Assembly (NCBI GenBank): GCA_965200945.1
Contig: OZ241749.1
Span: 4,588,001 to 4,652,000 of the forward strand
Source: JADCRZ01 sp965200945
Lineage (GTDB): Bacteria > Bacteroidota > Bacteroidia > Chitinophagales > Chitinophagaceae
Length of the DNA stretch: 64,000 nt
Direction: 5' to 3'
Part shown: in pieces, positions 7,919-16,823 of the stretch
How positions within the stretch are numbered: position 1 is the stretch's first letter
Layout of the letters: each line of letters opens with the position of its first letter
Translations under genes and position numbers: made by a program
The notes under the pieces: generated by a model
Seen by the model: only the letters and a program-made list of their open reading frames with translations
Told to the model about the DNA's origin: nothing
Databases searched by the model: none

Positions 7919-9148
7919 CTACTCTATGTAATTGAGATCCTTCGTGAACGTCTCTTCAGTGAACCATGCCGCTATCAGCGTGAGGCCGATGACCACCACG
8001 CCGGTAATGACGCCGCTTTTCAGGATGTCGTACCCCCGGCTCATCTGCAGGTAATCCTTGAACAAGAGCGAGATCAGCGGCAGTGAGCCCCGCACCATGT
8101 TCGGTATGGTGGTGGCGGCCGTTGCCCGCAGGTTGGTGCCGAACTGCTCTGCCCCCATCGTTACAAAAATGGCCCAGTAGCCTGTCGAAAAACCCATGGC
8201 GGCACAGGTAAAATACATGAACGATGCAGACTTGCCCGTCATGGAAAAATATACCACCACCGAAATGATGTTCAGTCCGTAAAAAATAAACAGGGCCTTT
8301 TTGCGGCTGCGCAATGCCTGGCTGAGCAGGCCGATCAGGATGTCGCCGACCGCTATGCCCGCATAAGCATACATGATGGCTTTGCCCGGATTGATCTCTT
8401 CCGCAATGCCGAAAGCTTTCCCGAACTCACGCGAGAACGAAACCAGGATGCCGATCACATACCAGGTAGGCAACCCGATCAGGATACTGAGCAGGTATTT
8501 TTTAAAGCGGGGCCAGTTGGTGAAAAAGCGGATAAAGTTGCCCTTGCTCACCTCCTTCTGCTCCCGGATGTCGGCAAACATGCCCGATTCGGCCACGCTG
8601 ATGCGCAGGATCAGCAACACCACTCCCAGTCCGCCCCCGATGAAATAACACTGCCGCCAGTCAAATTCCTTTGAGATGAAATAAGCGACCACGGCGCCGC
8701 TCAATCCTACACCGGCCACCAGCGAAGTGCCGATGCCGCGTTTTTCTTTCGGAAGGATCTCGCTCACCAGCGTAATGCCCGCGCCGAGTTCGCCCGCAAG
8801 CCCCAGTCCGGCCACGAAACGGGCCCAGGCATACTGGTCTACCGTATGCACGAACCCGTTGGCCGCATTGGCCGCGGAATACAGCAGGATGGAGCCGAAC
8901 AGTACGCTGAGACGGCCTTTCTTATCACCCAGCATGCCCCACAGAATGCCGCCCAGCAGCAGCCCTATCATCTGCATGTTGATGATATGAAGCCCCTTGT
9001 CACGAATGTCTTCATCACTCAGTCCGAGCGATTTCAGGCTGGGTACGCGCACGATGGTATAGAGCAGCAGGTCGTAGATATCTACAAAATAGCCCAGCGC
9101 GGCAACAAAAACAGGTATGCTGGCGACTGAAGTGGCAGGCTTGTTCAT
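7919..9148 (-). CDS. MFS transporter
   Basis: A 409-aa integral membrane protein with about 12 predicted helices. Major facilitator motif A is visible in the loop after helix 2 as GMLGDKKGRLSVLFGS. A charged helix-4 motif is present (ARFVAGLGLAGELGAG), as in metabolite:proton symporters of the sugar or organic-acid type. The loop between halves (around ADIREQKEVSKGNF) is short. Substrate is unknown; the neighbouring dicarboxylate/amino-acid symporter hints at organic anions, but that is only context. It starts 30 bp after the dedA-type gene and is probably co-transcribed with it. Confidence 0.85.
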   Translation of the reverse strand: MNKPATSVASIPVFVAALGYFVDIYDLLLYTIVRVPSLKSLGLSDEDIRDKGLHIINMQMIGLLLGGILWGMLGDKKGRLSVLFGSILLYSAANAANGFVHTVDQYAWARFVAGLGLAGELGAGITLVSEILPKEKRGIGTSLVAGVGLSGAVVAYFISKEFDWRQCYFIGGGLGVVLLILRISVAESGMFADIREQKEVSKGNFIRFFTNWPRFKKYLLSILIGLPTWYVIGILVSFSREFGKAFGIAEEINPGKAIMYAYAGIAVGDILIGLLSQALRSRKKALFIFYGLNIISVVVYFSMTGKSASFMYFTCAAMGFSTGYWAIFVTMGAEQFGTNLRATAATTIPNMVRGSLPLISLLFKDYLQMSRGYDILKSGVITGVVVIGLTLIAAWFTEETFTKDLNYIE

Positions 9149-9178
9149 ATACGCAGTTGGTTTGCCGCGGCGGTTTGT

Positions 9179-9856
9179 TCAGGCGGTCTTTTTTCCGGGG
9201 AAAATGATTTTATACAGTACAGGAATCGTGGTGATGAGTACAATGCCGATCACGATGAGTTCGAGGTGCTTTTTCAGGTCGAAGTTGAACTGGTTAAGGA
9301 ACAGTTTGTCGAGATAGTGCCCGGCGATCAGCATCATGAAAACCCAGGCCATGCAGCCGATCAGGTTGTACAGCATGAATTTTTTTCTGTCCATGCGCAC
9401 GATGCCGGCGATGATGGGAGCGAAGGTGCGCACGATGGGGAGGAAGCGGGCAAAGACGATGGCCTGGCCGCCGTGTTTGTCATAAAATTCGCGGGCCTGG
9501 AAAAGGTATTTCTTTTTGAAAAGCCAGGTATCGGGCCGGTCGAACAGGAAGGGGCCGCTTTTCCGTCCGAACCAGTAACCCATCATGTTACCCAGCACCC
9601 CACAGGCGGAGATCAGCGCAAACAGGATGAGCAGGTCGATGAAGTCGCTGCCGGTGCCGCCGGGCAGCAGGCTGTTGATGAGCATCTTGCTGTAAATGCC
9701 TGCCACAAACAGCAGGCTGTCGCCGGGAAGAAAGAACCCGACCATGAGGCCGGTTTCGGCAAAAACGATGAACAGCAGCAGCCACAGGCCGCCGTTGTTG
9801 ATGTAGAATTCAGGGTTCAGCAGTTCTTTCAGCGTGATACTCAGTAAGTCGATCAT
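9179..9856 (-). CDS. DedA family membrane protein
   Basis: A 225-aa DedA/SNARE-associated-type protein with four to five membrane segments. Signature regions are FAETGLMVGFFLPGDSLLFVAG near the N-terminus and the FARFLPIVRTFAPIIAG re-entrant segment with its conserved arginines, followed by KFMLYNLIGCMAW. DedA proteins act as lipid-carrier flippases or in membrane homeostasis, including recycling of undecaprenyl phosphate in some members. Which lipid this one handles is not visible. Gene spacing is 27 bp to the upstream symporter and 30 bp to the downstream MFS gene, consistent with one operon. Confidence 0.88.
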   Translation of the reverse strand: MIDLLSITLKELLNPEFYINNGGLWLLLFIVFAETGLMVGFFLPGDSLLFVAGIYSKMLINSLLPGGTGSDFIDLLILFALISACGVLGNMMGYWFGRKSGPFLFDRPDTWLFKKKYLFQAREFYDKHGGQAIVFARFLPIVRTFAPIIAGIVRMDRKKFMLYNLIGCMAWVFMMLIAGHYLDKLFLNQFNFDLKKHLELIVIGIVLITTIPVLYKIIFPGKKTA

Positions 9857-9883
9857 GTTTTCAGTTTAATCGGGATAAGCTTT

Positions 9884-11152
9884 TCAGGAAAGCACTTCTT
9901 CAGCCGAATGCAGCATAGGATGGTTCAGTTCTCCTTCCCATTTGCTGACCACACTGGTGGCCAGTGCGTTGCCCAGCACATTGGTTGCGGTGCGGAACAT
10001 ATCGCAGAAATGGTCGATCGGAAGGATCAGGGCTATCCCTTCCGGCGGAATTTTGAACATGGCGCAGGTTGCGGTCACTACCACCAGCGATGCCCTTGGT
10101 ACGCCTGCGATCCCCTTGCTGGTCAGCATCAGCACCAGCAGCATGGTCAGTTGCGTGGCCATATCGAGCTGCACATGATAAGCCTGCGCAATGGCCAGGC
10201 TGGCAAAAGTCATGTACATCATGCTGCCGTCCAGGTTGAAGCTGTATCCCAACGGCAAAATAAAGGATACTATTTTATCCCTGCAACCAAACCGCTCCAA
10301 TTCATTGGTAAGTTTCGGAAAAACCGCTTCGCTGCTGGTTGTGCTGAACGCGATCAGCAGGGGCTGGGCGATCCTTTTCACCAGTTCGGGCAGGCGGTTC
10401 TTCAGTACGAGATACCCTACCAGCAAAAGAAGGGCCCATAGCAGGGCGATGCCGATCAGGAAGTAAAGCATGTAAACGCCATAGAACCGGAACACTTCCA
10501 GTCCTTTGGTGGCAACCACCGCCGCGATGGCGCCAAACACGCCCAGCGGTGCGAAGCTCATCACATAACCAACCATTTTCAGGATCACGTGGGCAGCTGC
10601 GTCGAGCGCTTTTACCAGTCCTTTTGTATGGTCGCCGAGGGCGGCGGTGGCTACGCCGAAAAATATGCTGAACACCACCAGCTGTAAAATTTCATTATTG
10701 GCCATTGCCTCGAACACGCTTTTGGGCACCACATGTTCCACGAATTTATCAATCGAGAACTCGGTGGTTTTTCCGACCAGGTCTTTGGCTCCGGAAGTGT
10801 CGGCAATGCTCAGGTCTATCACGCTGCCCGGCTTGAAGATATTCACCAGCAGCAGTCCGAGAAGTAAGGAAGCAAGAGAAGCAGATACAAACCATAGCAG
10901 GGCTTTCCCACCCACACGACCGACTGTTTTGAGGTCTCCAAGTTTTGCGATGCCTACCACCAGCGTGGCAAAAACAAGGGGCGCAATGATCATCTGAACG
11001 AGGCGGAGAAAGATGGTAGTGAGCAGACGGATGTTCTTGCCAAACGAAACAATAAAGGTCGGACTGCCGTATTCATGTACTGCATAGCCGGTTGCAACAC
11101 CCAGGATCATGGCTACAAGAATAAAAAAGGTCAACCGGTTCTTTTTCAACAT
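9884..11152 (-). CDS. Dicarboxylate/amino acid:cation symporter (DAACS family)
   Basis: A 422-aa member of the GltP/DctA family. The start chosen is the ATG at 11152 (MLKKNRLTFFILVAMILG); a reading frame continues 30 codons further upstream but that extension has no family character. Landmarks are the serine-rich hairpin FSTTSSEAVFPKL, the helix-7 region YSFNLDGSMMYMTFASLAIAQ, hairpin SKGIAGVPRASLVV, and DMFRTATNVLGNALAT carrying the D...TxxN substrate and cation site. It imports C4-dicarboxylates, glutamate or aspartate with protons or sodium. The exact substrate is not resolved. It is the first gene of a probable symporter-dedA-MFS operon. Confidence 0.88.
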   Translation of the reverse strand: MLKKNRLTFFILVAMILGVATGYAVHEYGSPTFIVSFGKNIRLLTTIFLRLVQMIIAPLVFATLVVGIAKLGDLKTVGRVGGKALLWFVSASLASLLLGLLLVNIFKPGSVIDLSIADTSGAKDLVGKTTEFSIDKFVEHVVPKSVFEAMANNEILQLVVFSIFFGVATAALGDHTKGLVKALDAAAHVILKMVGYVMSFAPLGVFGAIAAVVATKGLEVFRFYGVYMLYFLIGIALLWALLLLVGYLVLKNRLPELVKRIAQPLLIAFSTTSSEAVFPKLTNELERFGCRDKIVSFILPLGYSFNLDGSMMYMTFASLAIAQAYHVQLDMATQLTMLLVLMLTSKGIAGVPRASLVVVTATCAMFKIPPEGIALILPIDHFCDMFRTATNVLGNALATSVVSKWEGELNHPMLHSAEEVLS

Positions 11153-11232
11153 TGCAGTTATTTTAAGCAGTTTGGCTTCCCGAAAATTCAAAAAAATGCT
11201 GACATCACAAAACTTAATCCTGCACCTGCCTG

Positions 11233-11250
11233 CTAGAGACAAGGCTCTAG
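11233..11250. promoter_or_regulatory. Short palindrome between divergent transporter genes
   Basis: CTAGAG-N6-CTCTAG is a perfect 6-bp-arm palindrome midway between the divergent symporter and APC permease genes. The location suits a shared operator, but nothing else supports it. Confidence 0.25.
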
Positions 11251-11360
11251 AATCGCATACAAGAGATTTTTTCGTAATGTAATCAATTGCATGCAGGTAT
11301 TGAATTATTGTTTATTTTACAACCCTTATTGCGTTACATCGTAAACCAACTACAACTACT

Positions 11361-12905
11361 ATGAGTTTATTCGCGAAAAAGTCATTGGATCTGCTGATCT
11401 CCGAGGCAGATGATACGGAAAAGGGATTAAAACGAACGTTGGGACTGGGTGCGCTGATCGCGCTGGGCATCGGCGCCATCATCGGTGCAGGTTTGTTCGT
11501 CAGAACCGCTGCTGCTGCCGGCGGACATGCCGGTCCGGCTGTTGTCATCTCTTTCCTGATCGCCGCGTTTGGTTGTGCGCTTGCTGGTTTGTGTTATGCC
11601 GAATTTGCTTCCATGATCCCCATCGCAGGAAGCGCCTATACTTATTCTTATGCCACCATGGGCGAGTTCATCGCTTGGATCATCGGCTGGGACCTTGTGC
11701 TGGAATACGCCCTCGGTGCAGCCACCGTTTCCATCGCGTGGTCGCAATACCTCAACAATCTTTTACAACAAACGGTCGGGTGGCAGATACCGTATCAATG
11801 GAGCCATTCGCCTTTTCAGACCGCCCAGGAAAACATGCCTGGCGTGATCGCAGGCACCCACGGTATCATCAACCTTCCTGCTGTACTGATTCTGTTCCTG
11901 CTGAGCGCCCTGCTGGTAAGGGGAACAAAAGGTTCGGCCGCCATCAACAGCGTGATCGTGATTGTAAAGGTGGCCATCGTGATCCTCTTCATCATCCTCG
12001 GCTGGCACTTCATCAACCCGGCCAACCAGACGCCTTTCACCATTCCGGCAACCGCCGGTACGGTGCCGCTGAGCGACGGCAGCATCCATGATTATGCAAG
12101 TACCTGGAACCACGGCTGGCTTGGGGTTTTGCGCGGCGCAGGCGTCGTGTTCTTCGCGTTTATCGGTTTCGATGCCGTATCCACTGCGGCGCAGGAAGCC
12201 AAGAACCCGCAAAAGGATATGCCGAAAGGCATCCTGATATCCCTGGCGATCTGTACCCTGCTGTACATTCTTTTTTCGTATGTGCTTACCGGCGTTGCTC
12301 CTTACACCGACTTTCTGAAAGCCGGCAGCGAAGCTTCGGTGGCCTATGCCATCAGCCACTACATGCCGGGTTACGGATGGTTGTCGCTGTTTATCACCAT
12401 CGCCATCCTCGCCGGTTTTTCATCGGTGATCCTGGTGATGCTGCTCGGACAGACACGCATCTTTTATACCATGTCGAGAGATGGCCTGGTGCCAAAAGTG
12501 TTCTCCGATGTTCATCCTAAGAACAGAACGCCTTACAAATCGCAGTGGATGTTCTTTGTATTTGTTTCCCTGTTCGCCGCTTTTATCCCCGACAATATCG
12601 TGGGCGATATGACCAGTATCGGAACCCTGTTCGCATTCGTGCTGGTCTGCATTGGCGTGATGATCATCCGCAAGAAGGCGCAGCATATAGCTCCTTTTCG
12701 CACACCGGCCATCTGGGTGGTGGCGCCGCTGGGAGCGCTGATCTGTCTGGCTATGATCGCCTCGCTCGGTATCGAGAACTGGGCCCGCCTTATCGTGTGG
12801 CTGCTGATCGGCTTTGTGATCTATTTTGGTTACAGCAGGAAGCACAGCAAGGTGCAGCACGACTATGAAGCGGCCACCAACAACGACAAACTGAAAGGAC
12901 GGTAG
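11361..12905 (+). CDS. APC superfamily amino acid permease (CAT-like)
   Basis: A 514-aa membrane protein with about 12-14 helices. The first helix carries the unwound substrate motif GIGAIIGAGLFV near residues 36-47. The motifs AGLCYAEFASMIPIAGSAYTYSY and FFAFIGFDAVSTAAQEAKNPQKDMP are typical of the cationic amino acid transporter (CAT) branch of the APC superfamily. It probably imports an amino acid with protons. The gene is divergent from the DAACS symporter with 208 bp between starts, and is followed by a strong terminator at 12943. Family assignment is firm; substrate is unknown. Confidence 0.88.
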   Translation: MSLFAKKSLDLLISEADDTEKGLKRTLGLGALIALGIGAIIGAGLFVRTAAAAGGHAGPAVVISFLIAAFGCALAGLCYAEFASMIPIAGSAYTYSYATMGEFIAWIIGWDLVLEYALGAATVSIAWSQYLNNLLQQTVGWQIPYQWSHSPFQTAQENMPGVIAGTHGIINLPAVLILFLLSALLVRGTKGSAAINSVIVIVKVAIVILFIILGWHFINPANQTPFTIPATAGTVPLSDGSIHDYASTWNHGWLGVLRGAGVVFFAFIGFDAVSTAAQEAKNPQKDMPKGILISLAICTLLYILFSYVLTGVAPYTDFLKAGSEASVAYAISHYMPGYGWLSLFITIAILAGFSSVILVMLLGQTRIFYTMSRDGLVPKVFSDVHPKNRTPYKSQWMFFVFVSLFAAFIPDNIVGDMTSIGTLFAFVLVCIGVMIIRKKAQHIAPFRTPAIWVVAPLGALICLAMIASLGIENWARLIVWLLIGFVIYFGYSRKHSKVQHDYEAATNNDKLKGR

Positions 12906-12942
12906 ATCAGGTTTTACCTGTACATTCCGATCTATTATATTG

Positions 12943-12967
12943 AACCGCCCTCTCCGGGCGGTTTTTT
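12943..12967 (+). terminator. Intrinsic terminator after the APC permease
   Basis: A GC-rich 7-bp stem ACCGCCC/GGGCGGT with a short TCTCC loop runs straight into six T, 38 bp after the permease stop. Confidence 0.88.
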
Positions 12968-12983
12968 GTTGGGGTAAACTCTT

Positions 12984-12991
12984 TACTTTTG
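12984..12991 (+). promoter_or_regulatory. -7 box for the yebC-type gene
   Basis: TACTTTTG is a perfect TAnnTTTG box 37 bp before the ATG at 13029, just downstream of the permease terminator, giving a leader of about 30 nt. A -33 TTG is not well placed. Confidence 0.55.
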
Positions 12992-13028
12992 CAATCCCTG
13001 ATTATTTTCGTTATCACAACTATTAGCT

Positions 13029-13739
13029 ATGGGTAGAATATTTGAAGTAAGAAAAGCTACCATGTTCGCGCGCTGGGACAGGATGGCCAAACAGTTTACG
13101 CGCATTGGAAAGGAAATTGCCATGGCCGTGAAGAACGCAGGCCCGGATGTAGAGAACAATCCGGCCCTCCGGCGCTGCTTCCAGAATGCCAAAGGCGTGA
13201 ACATGCCCAAAGACCGGGTAGAAGCGGCCGTGAAAAGGGCGATGGGCAAGGATAAAACAGATTACGAGGAGATTGTGTACGAAGGATATGCTCCGCATGG
13301 CGTAGCAGTAATGGTGGAAACCGCTACTGACAACCCTACCCGTACCGTTGCCAACGTGCGGATGTGTTTCAACAAGGAAGGCGGCACCCTGGGCACCAGC
13401 GGCTCGGTCAGCTTTACCTTCCAGCGGATGGGTGAATTCAAGGTTAAAAAAGAAGGGCAGAACCTGGAAGAGCTGGAACTGGAGCTGATCGATTATGGCC
13501 TTGAAGAGATCGGGGAAGACAGTGAAGGCAACATCGTGATCCGGACGGCTTTCAACGAGTTCGGGCATATGAGCAAGGCCCTGGAAGAAAGAGGCATCAC
13601 GCCCATCAGCGCGGAGCTTACCCGCATCCCCTCCACCACCGTCGAATTAAACGAAGAAGAATCCAAGGAAGTGCTGGAACTCGTCGACCGCCTGGAGCAG
13701 GACGATGACGTACAGAAGGTGTATTATAATTTGAAATAA
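13029..13739 (+). CDS. YebC/PmpR family protein
   Basis: A 236-aa YebC-family protein of normal length. The conserved opening appears here as a variant, MGRIFEVRKATMFARWDRMAKQ, followed by FTRIGKEIAMAVKNAGPDVENNP, RRCFQNAKGVNMPKDRVEAAVKRAMG and YEGYAPHGVAVMVETATDNPTRT. The family was long annotated as DNA-binding regulators. Recent reports link bacterial and mitochondrial members to relief of ribosome stalling, including at proline runs. Both roles are cytoplasmic. The gene stands alone between two strong terminators. Family assignment is very secure; which activity dominates here is not visible. Confidence 0.92.
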   Translation: MGRIFEVRKATMFARWDRMAKQFTRIGKEIAMAVKNAGPDVENNPALRRCFQNAKGVNMPKDRVEAAVKRAMGKDKTDYEEIVYEGYAPHGVAVMVETATDNPTRTVANVRMCFNKEGGTLGTSGSVSFTFQRMGEFKVKKEGQNLEELELELIDYGLEEIGEDSEGNIVIRTAFNEFGHMSKALEERGITPISAELTRIPSTTVELNEEESKEVLELVDRLEQDDDVQKVYYNLK

Positions 13740-13761
13740 TTTTAGTGGATATGTCTCTTCC

Positions 13762-13810
13762 AAAGAGGGCTGCCATGTTTTTTAACGTGGCAGCCCTCTT
13801 TTATTTTTTT
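13762..13810 (+). terminator. Long hairpin terminator after yebC-type gene
   Basis: A perfect 14-bp stem (13762-13775 with 13788-13801) continues inward with further pairing GTT/AAC and is followed by TTATTTTTTT. It lies between convergent genes and ends yebC-type transcription. The minus-strand reading lacks a good T run, so it is mainly directional. Confidence 0.88.
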
Positions 13811-13852
13811 CCTTAATGGCGCGGACTACTAAAAAATGCCTTTGCACCTGGG

Positions 13853-13873
13853 TTTTGTTCCGCCGGAACAAAA
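13853..13873. repeat. Perfect palindrome with GTTCCGCCGGAAC core
   Basis: A 21-bp palindrome with 10-bp arms (TTTTGTTCCG and CGGAACAAAA) around a single C. The core GTTCCGCCGGAAC is identical to one hairpin inside the large nested palindrome at 28310-28679 (near 28537), suggesting the same intergenic element family. It lies 53 bp beyond the E1 dehydrogenase stop. Confidence 0.6.
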
Positions 13874-13925
13874 AGAAGCTACGGTCGAATTCATTTAGTC
13901 AGCCCCTCCAAACAATATTGTCTCC

Positions 13926-16313
13926 TTACTCGCTCATCATTTCGAGCGCAACGCTCACTACATCCTCAATATTGGGTTTGCTGAAATAGTCGCCGTCGCT
14001 GGCGTAGGCGGGGCGGTGGGGCTTGCCGGTGATGGTGCGCGGGGCGATGTCGAGCCATTTGTAGCCGCCCTGTTCTTCCATTACTTTGTTGAAGATGTAA
14101 GCTGAAGCGCCGCCGGGTACATCTTCGTCGATGATTATGATGCGGCTTGTTTTTTTGAGCGATTCAACGATGCTGTGGTTGAGATCGAAGGGCAATAAAG
14201 TTTGTACGTCGATCACTTCGCAGTCGATGCCGAGCTTGTCAAGCTCGAGCGCCGCATCTTGCACGATCCGCAGGGTGGCGCCGTAAGACACCAGCGTGAT
14301 ATCGCTTCCCTCTCTGAGAATCTCCGGAACGCCCAGCGGCACCGTAAATTCGAGCAGGTTGGCCGGCAGCTGTTCCTTGAGCCGGTAGCCGTTCAGGCAT
14401 TCGATCATAACGGCCGGGTCGTTGGCCTGCAGCAGGGTGTTGTACATGCCTGCTGCCTGTACCATGTTGCGGGGCACGCAGATCTGCAGGCCGCGTAAGG
14501 CATTGATGAGCACGCCCATGGGCGAGCCGCTGTGCCAGATGCCTTCCAGGCGGTGGCCGCGCGTACGCACGATCAGCGGAGCGCTTTGCTTACCGGCCGT
14601 GCGGTAATGCATGGTGGCCAGGTCGTCGCTGAGCGGCTGCAGGCCATACAGCATATAGTCGAGGTACTGTATCTCGGTAATAGGGCGAAGACCGCGCATC
14701 GCAAGACCGATCCCTTGTCCCATGATGGAGATCTCGCGGATGCCGGTATCGAAGATCCGGCTTGCGCCGTATTTGGCCTGCAGTCCGGCAAAGCCCTGGT
14801 TTACATCACCGATCGAACCAAGATCTTCACCGAAGGCCACCACTTTCGGGTTGCTGGCAAATAACTGGTCGAAGTAGCGGTTGAGGATCTCGTAGCCGTT
14901 AATGATGGGAGCGTCATGCCCGTAACGCACCGGTATCACGGGCACTTTCAGCGAACTCTTGGGTCCTTCATTGTACAGGCAGGTATTGTAAAGGCGGGTG
15001 TTCTCTTCTTTGAGCTGTTGAAAATAGGTTTTCAGTTCTTCGGTTGAGCCTGACTGTGAGGTTAGCACAGTTGTTTGCTGTAGCGTCCTGATCACATCTT
15101 TGCGGTTGGGTTCGCGGTTGGCCGCCAGTTCAGCAGACCATGATTTGAGCGTGTTGCTGTAGCGTGGAAGCTTTTCCGCCAGGTCTGTAAGGAGGCCGGT
15201 TGTTTTACTGACCTGCTGCCTGATCGGCTGTATGTATTTTTCCCAGGCGCTGTTGCGGCTTTTTCTAACCATTTGCCGGGCAGCGGTTTCTATGACGCCC
15301 AGTTCATCTTCGCTGGCCAGTTCGTTCTCGAGCAGCCATTCCTTCATTTTCCGGATGCAATCCCATTCGCGTTCCCAGGTCAGCCGTTCCTGCGTCTTGT
15401 AACGCTCATGGCTGCCCGAAGTAGAGTGGCCCTGCGGCTGTGTTACTTCTTCCACATGAAAAAGAGCGGGAATGTGTTTCTCGCGGGCTTTGCGGATACC
15501 GGCTTCAAACACTTCGCACATGCCGGAGTAATCCCAGGCTTTTACGGTGTAGATATCGATGCCGTTGGTGCCATCTTTTTTCTGCAGGCCTCGCATGGCT
15601 TCCGAGATGGAGCCTTTGGTGGTTTGCAGCTCTTTTGGTACGGAGATGCCGTAGCCGTCATCCCATACAAATACGGCCAGGGGCACCTGCAGCACACCCG
15701 CGGCGTTCATCACTTCCCAGAAATGTCCTTCGGTGGTGGATGATTCGCCGATGGTGCAGAAACAGACTTCATTGCCGTTGTGTGAGAACTGGTTGAATTG
15801 TTTGAGTATGTCAACGCCGCGGAACTGTTTTGATGCGAATGCAAAGCCGAGCGCGCGGGGCATCTGCGCGGCGGTAGGGGCCAGTCCGGCGGCCAGGTTT
15901 TTCCGGTTCACCAGGTCAAGCACGTTGCCTTCCTGATCCACGAATGGCGTTGCGAAATGGGCGTTCATATTTCTGCCGCCGCTGAAAGGGTCGTTGTACG
16001 GGTCGGCATACAGCTGGGAAAAAAAGTCATCTACGTTCGCGGCTTCCGATGCGAAGGCAAAGGTCTGATCGCGGTAGTAGCCCGAGTAAAAATCACCGGG
16101 TCTGAAAAACTTGGCCATCGCCACCTGCGGTACTTCCTTGCCGTCGCCGAAGATGCCGAATTTGGCTTTGCCCGTCAGCACTTCTTTTCTGCCCAGGAGA
16201 CTGGTTTCACGGCTTTCGCACACGAGGCGGTAGTCGTTCAGCACTTCATCCCTGAATTTCTCAAAGGAGAGTTTTTCTGAAGCCAGCAGGTCGCTGTCCG
16301 TTGTGTTTTCCAT
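13926..16313 (-). CDS. 2-oxoacid dehydrogenase E1, fused alpha and beta subunits
   Basis: A 795-aa thiamine-diphosphate enzyme with both halves of a heterotetrameric E1 in one chain. The alpha-like half (about residues 1-350) has the cofactor region GESSTTEGHFWEVMNAAGVL and the phosphorylation-loop-like QPQGHSTSGSHERYKTQER. A helical linker follows. The beta-like half (about 450-795) starts near VVAFGEDLGSIGDVNQGF and has EIQYLDYMLYGLQPL and RTRGHRLEGIWHSGSP. Such fusions are common in Bacteroidota and usually decarboxylate branched-chain 2-oxoacids, though pyruvate is possible. E2 and E3 are not adjacent. A TAGGTTTG box 5 nt before the ATG suggests a leaderless message. Confidence 0.87.
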   Translation of the reverse strand: MENTTDSDLLASEKLSFEKFRDEVLNDYRLVCESRETSLLGRKEVLTGKAKFGIFGDGKEVPQVAMAKFFRPGDFYSGYYRDQTFAFASEAANVDDFFSQLYADPYNDPFSGGRNMNAHFATPFVDQEGNVLDLVNRKNLAAGLAPTAAQMPRALGFAFASKQFRGVDILKQFNQFSHNGNEVCFCTIGESSTTEGHFWEVMNAAGVLQVPLAVFVWDDGYGISVPKELQTTKGSISEAMRGLQKKDGTNGIDIYTVKAWDYSGMCEVFEAGIRKAREKHIPALFHVEEVTQPQGHSTSGSHERYKTQERLTWEREWDCIRKMKEWLLENELASEDELGVIETAARQMVRKSRNSAWEKYIQPIRQQVSKTTGLLTDLAEKLPRYSNTLKSWSAELAANREPNRKDVIRTLQQTTVLTSQSGSTEELKTYFQQLKEENTRLYNTCLYNEGPKSSLKVPVIPVRYGHDAPIINGYEILNRYFDQLFASNPKVVAFGEDLGSIGDVNQGFAGLQAKYGASRIFDTGIREISIMGQGIGLAMRGLRPITEIQYLDYMLYGLQPLSDDLATMHYRTAGKQSAPLIVRTRGHRLEGIWHSGSPMGVLINALRGLQICVPRNMVQAAGMYNTLLQANDPAVMIECLNGYRLKEQLPANLLEFTVPLGVPEILREGSDITLVSYGATLRIVQDAALELDKLGIDCEVIDVQTLLPFDLNHSIVESLKKTSRIIIIDEDVPGGASAYIFNKVMEEQGGYKWLDIAPRTITGKPHRPAYASDGDYFSKPNIEDVVSVALEMMSE

Positions 16314-16317
16314 GCTG

Positions 16318-16325
16318 CAAACCTA
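16318..16325 (-). promoter_or_regulatory. -7 box immediately before the E1 start
   Basis: The minus strand reads TAGGTTTG (TAnnTTTG), ending 5 nt upstream of the ATG at 16313, the same spacing as at the aminotransferase and mgtE genes. The predicted mRNA would start at or next to the start codon. Confidence 0.45.
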
Positions 16326-16445
16326 AGAATTTCTACTGATACGGTGCCCGCCCCGCCTGCAAAGTGATTGGAATGTGACAATAGGGAAGGAGTGTTCAAT
16401 CGTCAGCTGGGAAGCAGAAGATTCCCCGGCCGGTTCATCGGTATT

Positions 16446-16481
16446 TTTCATCATTTCAACGCCTGCGCTGAAATGATGAAA
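16446..16481. terminator. Hairpin between E1 and the subtilase operon
   Basis: Perfect 13-bp arms (TTTCATCATTTCA and its complement) close a 10-nt loop. It lies 106 bp past the stop of the small gene that ends the subtilase operon. On the minus strand no T tract follows, so it may be a weak terminator or an RNA-stabilising stem. Confidence 0.5.
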
Positions 16482-16586
16482 TGTTCATTTAGATTATATT
16501 GATAGAAGTAATCCTAGGGCAAATTCCGGGGTGAAAATATAAACTGAAGCGGGTTTGTAGCTTTAAATGCAGTCTGATGAGTAATC

Positions 16587-16823
16587 TTACTTCTTCACCT
16601 TTCTTCTTGCATCAGGAAGGGAATACGTTTTCTCAGGGAACACATCCCAGTCGGAGCGGGTAACGGCGTGGAGCTTGGCGACATCGTTGTCGTGCAGGGA
16701 TACTTTAGCCATCTGGGGCAGGGCTGAATTGTCGACTATGGTGATGTTGTTCGACCGGAGCTCCTGGCGCAGCTTTACTGCGTTGGGCTCCCCTGCTCCC
16801 TTGTATCGTATGATATAATTCAT
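16587..16823 (-). CDS. Small protein resembling a detached subtilisin propeptide (I9-like)
   Basis: A 78-aa protein without signal peptide. Its ATG overlaps the subtilase stop codon as ATGA, so the two are translationally coupled. The predicted order is beta (NYIIRYKG), helix (AVKLRQELRSN), beta (ITIVD), beta (AKVSLHD), helix (VAKLHAV), beta (WDVFPEKTY), matching the I9 peptidase-inhibitor/propeptide fold. The closing strand FPEKTY (residues 62-67) resembles IPEKFY in the neighbouring subtilase's own N-terminal region (95-100). Inference: an in-trans inhibitor or folding chaperone of that protease. Similarity is by eye and the family call needs a profile search; the gene itself is well supported by coupling. 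Confidence 0.7.
   Translation of the reverse strand: MNYIIRYKGAGEPNAVKLRQELRSNNITIVDNSALPQMAKVSLHDNDVAKLHAVTRSDWDVFPEKTYSLPDARRKVKK

Noticed and set aside
7919..12905. Transporter cluster as a genomic island
   Set aside because: No integrase, tRNA junction, direct repeats or obvious composition change was seen; the genes are common chromosomal families.
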